A stretch of DNA of 64,000 nucleotides from Saturnia japonica. Lineage: Eukaryota; Arthropoda; Insecta; Lepidoptera; Saturniidae. The notes below the pieces were generated by a model. It saw only the letters and a list, made by a program, of their open reading frames with translations, was not told where the DNA came from and did not search any database. Made by a program: the position numbers and the translations under genes. Positions 48,301-57,300 of the stretch are shown here, piece after piece (position 1 is the first letter of the stretch; each line of letters opens with the position of its first letter). Location: the NCBI GenBank assembly GCA_033032175.1, contig CM065314.1:1302001-1366000 (forward strand). The letters run 5' to 3'.

Positions 48301-51300
48301 ACGAATCGTACTACAAAAATGTTCACGAATTAAATTCATATTAACATATACACGCAATATTTAAATGACGCCATAATATAAAATCAAGTGACAAATACAT
48401 GAAACAAACTAAATTTTAAATTAAAAATAATGCTATACGCTGCTAAAATATATTCAAGGCGCCATCTATTAACTCTACGTAACACTACGACGCTTAAGTA
48501 TATATCAGTTAGATTGTTTACATTATTTACCTATAATGTGCGAAATAATAGCACAGTTCATCTAGTACAATATAAAAGCGGCAACCAGCCGTTGTTTGTA
48601 AATTCTAGGTACTCTCCTCGCTAAAGGGCAATGTGACCGATTCGCGTCACTTTGAAAAAAAAAAAAAAAATCGTTATCGCTTATGACTTGTAACGCACAC
48701 TAGCGCACACTCCCTACAAGTGCTTTCATTATAAAGTGCTTTGTGTAATGGTTTCCCACTGCTAATTATATTATAAAAGCATTTCTGGTTTGCCCTCTAT
48801 GTAATATCTATAGTATTTTTAAATATTAACCTTTATGCACATTATGAGAAACAATGAACTGAGTTTTTTTTTAAATCTTATGTTGGCAACAGCACAGTAC
48901 TTGATATTATAAACCATATTCCAATGGTATTCCATATACAAATGGTATACAATACTGCCTGAATTAATAATTACGATGGACTTCCGCAAAGTAACGCCTT
49001 CACCAATCAAAGACAGTTTTGTTTTAATTATGTGCCACAATTTTTCTTAGGTCTAATCGGACGTACTTTAACATATTGTTATCAAAACTCTAAAATAACA
49101 AAGTACAATGTAGATAGAACTCCCTTTAATAACGGTTATAACAATCCTAAATCAAGAGGACTCGCTAATAAAAGCATTGATTTGATCTGAGTCAGTCAGT
49201 ATACATAATTGGATCTAGTTTTGGTGCCTTACAAAAAATTACATATCAATTCTAAAGTCTAAATGGGTAGCAAATAGCTTATTGTAAATGCAAACGATAA
49301 GGTAGACACGAATGTAAATAACAATTTCACTATGAACGCATTTTCAACTTGTCCATCCGCATTGAGTGCCTGTCAGGCCTGTCTGTCAGTCAACGCGTCA
49401 ATTGATTACACGATTCGTAATCCATCCAGTTATAAGTGGGCAAAATGTGACGGCTTGATATACTTGAGTTGAGTTTCGATGTTTTCATTTCATAATGGAT
49501 TTGTTATAAACTTCAAATATATTATGTTTGTATAGACTGAGTATTAATAATTGCATAAGTACGTGCGGATAATTTGAAACCAGTTTAAGGGCGACTTTCG
49601 CGAATTCCGTTTTAGCTTAAATCCAGTTTAGTCGTGTCAAAATGTACTCACCTGTCAATCTTTAATCTGGTTTAACAATTTAAATATGATTTAAGGATCT
49701 GGTGCAAGTCACCTTTCGTTTAGTAATCTTATAGGTGAAAACCGAGAAATTTTATGTAACCATTTGCGTGCCTATACAGAGGTGAATGTTCCAGACTTTT
49801 GTTTTATATTTGTACTAGTTGTGCCCGTGGCTGTGCCCGCATGGACTACAGAATGCCGTCACTTAGGCACAATTGTACTACCCACGTTCTTGGTTATTTT
49901 AAAGATAAAAATGCTTATCGTGGGTGATCCTTAGAAGATACACATATACTCTTGGTGACTTTTTTGTAGGTCTTTTTAAGGTCTGCAGTTTTATACTACA
50001 TCAATTTGATATATCTCTTATGGTTCACTCAGAGTAAAAAATTAAAGCGCCCGGAATTAATTCACTAAGACCAGTTTTTTTCAATTGCGCGGAACTCTAA
50101 TTTTTTTTTTCTAAAATAAATGTAGTCAAGTTGCTCCTTATAACTTTTAAAAATGATGAAAATTTCCCTTTATTACCGTCATGTTCAGATGTCCAGCAGA
50201 TAAATTTGACGACTACAAAAAGAGATACAATCGACATATCCAAAGTCTATCTTATATTAAACTTGCAAAAAAAATTATCTAAAATCGGTTCAGTTTTGGA
50301 GTAGGAAACAGAAGAATACGAAACAATGATTTTGTCATAACTTTGGTGTAATTAATCCAAACTGCAGCAGTTGTCATTCTCGCACTCTAAAGGTGAGATT
50401 TCGATCCCATCCTGATAGCAATATATTTTAGAAATACCTATTCTTGAAATGTTCTTGGGATCCCTAAAAAAGAAGTAAAATCTCTTTACAAGGTCTGCCA
50501 CGCAATTGCAAGACTTTTGTTGTAGTGGGGTATGCAGACGATAATTACAGTCAATCAGATTAGCTGCCAGCTAGGTTTATAGATAATATTTTTTGTTTCA
50601 GAACATTTATACTATTAACGATATTCTCACAGTGCATGGGCAATGTTAGCGTGCCTACATTCGGATACAAGAAGAATAGAGGCTGTACGCTTATTTGGTT
50701 TCCACTCTTCAAACTATTCCCGGTGATTATTAATTTTTTCTATTACTTGGACTTATTAAAGTCAAACGGTAGTATTATTAACAAGTTGAATGTTTAAAGA
50801 GTTGCCTCGAAATTAGAAAGGACGTTGTAGGAAAGCTGAATTTAGACATTACAAAGAATACAAATAGAGAAAATAGAAGAGTTAGATAAAGTGGTGAAAT
50901 CACTTATCGTAATTAAGAGAGATGCAATTCTTCTATAGCCATTTCTTTTACGATTCACTTATTGGCTGAGCTCAGTAAAGTTTTCACATTTTTCTCTATG
51001 TTTAATGTGATATATAATTCCATAGTAATTAACATCAGTAACGACGCCTTCTCTCTTGATACTTTTTAGGTTTTGCTGACAATAGTAATCATGTGGGCGG
51101 TATGCGGCATATTAACCCTTACAGATGTTTTCAAACCTGGTCATCCGGCTCGCACAGATCTTAAACTTAAAATTATCGACGACGCACCTTGGTTCAGGGT
51201 GCCTTATCCAGGTATATTTTTAACTTCTACAATTGGGCTTGTTGAGTTTTAATGAACACATTTTTATGTCCTTTATTATCATGGATTAGGTCGTGTTGGT

Positions 51301-54300
51301 TTTCATTTACAAATGTAAATAAGGATGTTTTACTGCAGGTCAGTGGGGCGCTCCTACAGTGAGCGTCGCTGGAGTATTGGGGATGTTAGCCGGTGTTCTC
51401 GCTTGTACAGTCGAATCCATCAGTTACTATCCAACCACAGCTAGAATGTGTGGTTAGTACGTGTGAATATTTTTATAAATATACAGATTGTTTGAGAACC
51501 ATTTTTCCATTTATCCTTTTAAATTATATATTCATGTCTTTAACATTATTAACTGCATCATTAGCCTAGTGGTCGTAAGCGCGACTGCTATAATCGAGGT
51601 CCTGGGTTCGATTCCCAGGTCGAGCAAAGTGTTAATGGGGTTTTCCTATGAAATTCTCAGTAGCAGCTCGGAGTTTGGCTTCGTGCCCGATTAATTAATT
51701 TACTAGGCGAACTGTGGGTGTACATTAGTAATTATGTTTAACATAATTGATTTCTTCTTCTCCCGTTAGATCTATGTTTTGCAAAGTATGAAAAAAGGAT
51801 ACATAAGTACTGTAGCGACATCTCTCGCCACAACTGACGCATCAACGCATCGACACAACTACGTAGCGACACATAGCGACATCTATCGAGTCTCATATGA
51901 CGCATCCTACTATCCTACATTGCGCTATAGAAATTAACTCTATCGTTGAGTATATATACAAGAACCCGACTACAACAGTCGGGGCAGCTGTCCAGCTGTC
52001 CGCCAGACATAGCACCCGTCTGGCCGGAGGATCCTCCCTTTTCTATGGCGGATGAGGAACTTTACTCTTTGTTCCTCGCACCTCCGCTAAAAGTACTAAC
52101 TACTAATTATTAATTAGCAACTAAATGAAGTTAAGGAGCACATAAACATGTAAGAGAAAGCAGAAGTTAAAGTCATTTGGATAGTTTGTTTATAGCCATA
52201 GAATTATGAACTCGGCGTGTTAGAGTAGTGAGCGGACTTTATTACTCTATGTTTATAGCAGATTAGAATCGTCAGATAATACTTTGTATCGGGGAATTGT
52301 TTGTTGTTACGCATATTTTCATGCACGCAATGTTCATAGGTAGGAGTTGTTATCATTTTACTTAAAATACAACTCCAGTAGCTTTTTCATGAACTCAGTC
52401 AAATGCTATTAAAAATTCATCAGGCGCAAAGCGATTATAAATGATGATTATTGTCACCCACTCGCTTGATTCATAACGACATGACTCGCGCGGTGAAATT
52501 TTATAAATTAGGTACTTTGAGAATTATGAAAAGTCAGAGACCTCGTTTTTAATGTTTAGTCATGTTCTTTATTTTTGTATTTAGTTGTAACCGGTTATAA
52601 TTGAGAAACAGTGGACTTTTATCAAGATATTGCCAGTCTTCAGACATATTCAGTCACTTAGCAAAAGTTGAGAGTGCTTGGCTGGGTAGCGCTAATGCAT
52701 CTCACACATAGCCATGATATTTTAAACTTAAATTTGCACTACTTTTGATCTCTTCAAAGCTCTTTAAGTAGTGTAAGAGAGATGTATCAAAAGAGAACTG
52801 TCTAAACTAATGCCGGAATTTTTTGCTGAAAAAAGAGAGTTTTCGCATAACGTAGGTATAAACTTGTTGTAAAATTTCTTTGGCTGTACTATTTTTATCT
52901 GGCTGGTTTTAATAACATTAAAAAGGTTGTTTCCCCCTATTTATCTTTTGTTTTTCTTTCTGTAAAAATGAGTAAATGTAATAAAGAAATTCGATACATT
53001 TTAAAATATTATTACAAAAAGGAAAATATGCAACTCAAGCAGCGAAAAAAATTTGTGATGTTTATGGACCTAATGCAGTGTTAGTAAGAGTAGCACAAAG
53101 TTGGTTCAAACGTTTTCAGTCCTGAAATTTTAATGTTAAAGATGCACCTCTGAACTGAAGAAGAACTGGAAATTGACCACAAAACAGTTTTAATCTATTT
53201 GAAGAAAGCTGGCTATACCAAAAAGCTCGATATTTGGGTGCTACACGAGCTCACTGAAAGAAACCTAATGAACCGTGTACTCATTTGCGATTATTATTGG
53301 GACGTAATAAAACCGAGCCGTTTTTGTAGAGATTGATAACTGGCGATGAAAAGTGGATTACGTACGACAAGAACGTGCGAAAAAGGTCGTGGTCTAAGGT
53401 CGGCCAGGCTTCACAGACTGTGGCTAAACTTGGGCTAACTCGAAATAAGGTGATTCTATGTGTATGGTGGGACTGGGAGGGCATTGTTTATTATGAGCTT
53501 TTACCGCCTGGCAAAACCATCAATTCGGATCTCTATTGCCAACAACTGATGAGATTAAAGGAAGCAGTTGAGAGAAAGCGGCCGGAATTGATCAACAGAA
53601 GCTGATAACTGATCTTAATCAGGTGTGGTCTTTAATCACGATAACGCTAGACCACACACATCTTTGCCACTCAGCAAAAATTAAGAGAGTTTGGCTGGTA
53701 GGTGTTAGTGCATTCACCATATAGCCCTGAACTTGCAACTTTAGAATTTCACTTGTTTCGGTCTCTTCAGAATTCTTTAGGTTCAGTAAGGTTAACATCA
53801 AGAGAGGACTGCCAAAACTATTTGTCGCGTTTTTTTGATTAGAAGTCCCAAAGTTTCTACAGCAACGGGATCATATCTCTACCTGCAAAATGGCAGAAAG
53901 TCATCGAACAAAACGGCACACTATATACTGTAATTAAATGTAAATAAACTTTGAAAAAAAATGTCTTGAGTTTTCATATAAAAATGCGAAGAAACTTTTT
54001 CCCCGACCTATAATGTATTTAAATTTAAAGTAATTTAACTTAAACAAAATCTTAAATCTGTACATAAAATAAAGAAGAAACATTTGAAATTATAGTATAC
54101 TCAAAAGCTAGAGCTGGTAAGGAAAACAATGTTGACTAAACTATAAATTTTGTATTGTGGACAAGACGCCTCTATAGTTATTTGAGGAAGCTCCATCTTC
54201 AACAATGAAATATGATGAAAAACAATGAAGTTAAAAATTTACAGCTGCCCCACCTCCACCATTACATGCCAACAATCGTGGTCTTGGTACAGAAGGGCTT

Positions 54301-57300
54301 GGCACCGTGCTCGCTGGACTCTGGGGCTCTGGTAACGGAACTAACACTTTCGGAGAGAATGTCGGTGCCATAGGTGTCACCAAGGTACTTATGTGCTCAT
54401 CTTATTTATGTTTTTCATGTTCATTAATATTTCCTGTATCTTTCTATTCGTGTATATTCTTACTTCTACTGCAGCTGTTTTTGTTGCAAAGCAGCAGTTT
54501 GTAGGTCAGACCAGTTGTCAACAGGTACTGGCAAACATTTCGACTTAGTGCTCAGAAGTATTAACTTATTAGTATTATCTCGTATAGGATCTCATTCCTG
54601 TTTTAGGTTGCGGTACAGGGGCCCTAGCCAGCAGGTTCACCATTTGATGCGAGGTCTCTTCCAGAAGAGAATGTTTAAAGTCAAATGGTGAACCTTCATA
54701 AATCTTTTATGAAAGTAATAATGTTCGAAATTCCTTACGCGTCATTTTTTCACATCATAATACCTTATAAGGGTAAATAAGTTGTACCTTCTAATTCTAG
54801 CTTTATCTTATCCCCTGCAAAAGCATTTTCAAGTGGAGCCTTTAAGTGAGTACCATTTTTGAAACGTTCTGGTACACGCGTTTTGAGCGATCTAAACTCA
54901 GAGAGTGGTTTTCTTGAATTTGTACAATGCGGAGTTTCATGAAATTCGAGTCACACAACTAAAGAACTCCGCTATAGTTGTAGAATCAATAGCATCACTA
55001 TTATTGTTAAGTTCAGTTTCACTACGTCAGTGAAGAGGACAATTATACATCATAAGCTACCGAGGTTATTATATTATACAATAGGTTGGTTCTCGGCGTG
55101 TAGTGCAGTGGGCTGCAGCTCTGATGATCCTGCAAGGAGTGATCGGCAAGTTTGGAGCAGTCTTCATTATCATTCCACAGCCGATCGTTGGGGGTCTATT
55201 TTGTGTTATGTTCGGAATGATCTCCGCCTTTGGTAAGTTAAATCCTCTGTTATGTTTCTTAATATAATAAAAACCAATTAAGAATGTTATACAAGTGGTA
55301 CAAATTTTGAGTTTGATTTTAACATATGAATGTGCTTAGATTCGTCTTAGTTGTGGAAGTGACATAGGCTATATAATGTTTCAGTACGACATTTGGGAAA
55401 CCAATAAAAAACAAAAATATAAAATTTGCTGCAGTCGGGTTATTGGTTTCCTTTTTAATAATTTAACTTGCTTATCATTATGATTCTTGATTATTTCAGT
55501 TTAGTGATCTTATTGTAAATTTTATTAGATTCCCTTAATATACAAGTTAAATTATTAAAATAGATAAATAAAGCCGACTTAAAAATCCAGAGAATTTTTT
55601 TTTTCTTTTACTTTTTATTTCATTCCCAGAAATCGTACTTAAATATTATATAGCCTATGTCACTCCCGCAATTAACATGAATCTAACGACACCTCGTATG
55701 CTAAAATCCATCAAGCCTTGTTGGCTACAGGGCGAGCCAAAAAAATAGACATACATATAATACATACGCTCGAAAAACGTAATCCCTCTTTTTGCGGTCG
55801 GGTAGTTATAGTTTTAAAGTAAATAAGGATCTTACATATTAAAAGGTAATAATGTATTCTATATTAATGTCCTATATCTTCGAGTGGTATTTTAAAATAA
55901 AGTATATATGCCAGCTTACAATATATTTAAAATTCTAAGTATCAGTAGGTGGTTTGAATATGTTATTTTTCTTCCAGGTCTTTCAGCTCTTCAATACGTA
56001 GATTTGCATAGTTCACGTAATCTGTACATCATTGGGTTCAGTCTTTTCTTTCCGTTAGTGCTAACTAGGTGGATGTCCGCGCATAGTGGCGTCATACACA
56101 CTGGAGTAGAATCCTTGGATGCTGTATTACAAGTCTTGCTGTCTACATCTATACTTGTGGGAGGAATAGTTGGGTGTTTTCTTGATAATGTAATACCGGG
56201 TAAGTAAAAACAGAGGTTTTATAAGTATTAGGTCTTTACATATGAAATTAACGTTTTAAATGGTAAAAGTAAAATGAAAAAAATATATTATGAAATTATA
56301 CATTTAATCAATCGAAGTATGTACCATTATTATCTATGCACTTTCGCCATTTTAAAGGTAGTTCATTGATTCCATTGCTGAAAAAATTGTGGGAGCAAGA
56401 ATAAATAAAATCTTTGAAGGCAGTTTGGATAGCCTCATCGAAATTGAATTTATTTTCCTTGCAAGAAATTGTCCAAATTCCAAATAAAGTGGTAATCTGT
56501 TGGAGCAATGTCCGGGGAATATGGTGGGTTTCGGAAACATTTCAACCGCAGTTCCTCTAATTTAGCGACCGTCGGTCGTAAAGTATGGGGTCTAGCGTTG
56601 TTCTCAAGCAGTAGTGGGCTTGAGATATTGACCAGTCTCAGTTGTTTAGCGGCTAGATTTTCCACCATGGTTTGCAATTGTTGACAATACAGATCTTACG
56701 AAGCTGTAGTGTATGGCACCAGCACTGGGCCACCAAATACTCACCAATAACTTTTTCTGAGACGACTTTCGCTTGGGACAGGATTTGGCCAGTTCTCCTG
56801 GGTTCAATCACTGTGATGAGCGTTTCTGATTGTCGTAAAGGATCCATTTTTCGTCACAAGTAACAATACGATTCAAAATTCCCTCGTTATATTGACGGTT
56901 GAGTATTGTAATGCAGAACTCAATAGGTGTTTGTTGGCGTGCTTCAGTCAATTCATGCGGTACCCATTTCTCGAGTTTTTTCACTTTTCAACTAGGGTCT
57001 CCAGACATCCACGGGGTTTGTTTCGTAGGTCAAAATTTCCAGAACGAAAACGTTGGAATCAAAAACGTACCATGTTTTCTTTTACAGTAGTTTGCCCATA
57101 CACATCATTCATCCTTCGAGCTGATACCACAATGGAGCTTATATTCGTAAATAACGCGATATTTAAAGTTTTCCGTTTTGTAAATAGACCAATGTCAAAG
57201 AAAAATCAAATGGTGCGAAAACAAATGAATAACTAAATTCAAAACACAAATACACAAGCCTAAATTTGAATTTGGAACTTCTAACCAGACGCCAGATATT

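Larger units (their letters stand above)
44797..49778. repeat. Tandem duplication, unit 2 (about 4.98 kb)
   Basis: Near-identical to unit 1; offset grows from 4951 to 4982 nt through small indels (for example shorter poly-A at about 48655, longer C tracts at about 45416, and an extra CAGGCCTGT-type block near 49375). The junction TATACAAAATCG at 44791-44802 shares ACAAAA with both parents. Directly after unit 2 comes GGTGAATGTTCCAGAC, resembling GGCAATGTTCCAGAC at about 39903. Confidence 0.92.

Noticed and set aside
51560..51640. tRNA-like sequence with good A and B boxes
   Set aside because: It is fused to a SINE body and lacks a pairing acceptor stem, so it is a SINE head rather than a tRNA gene.
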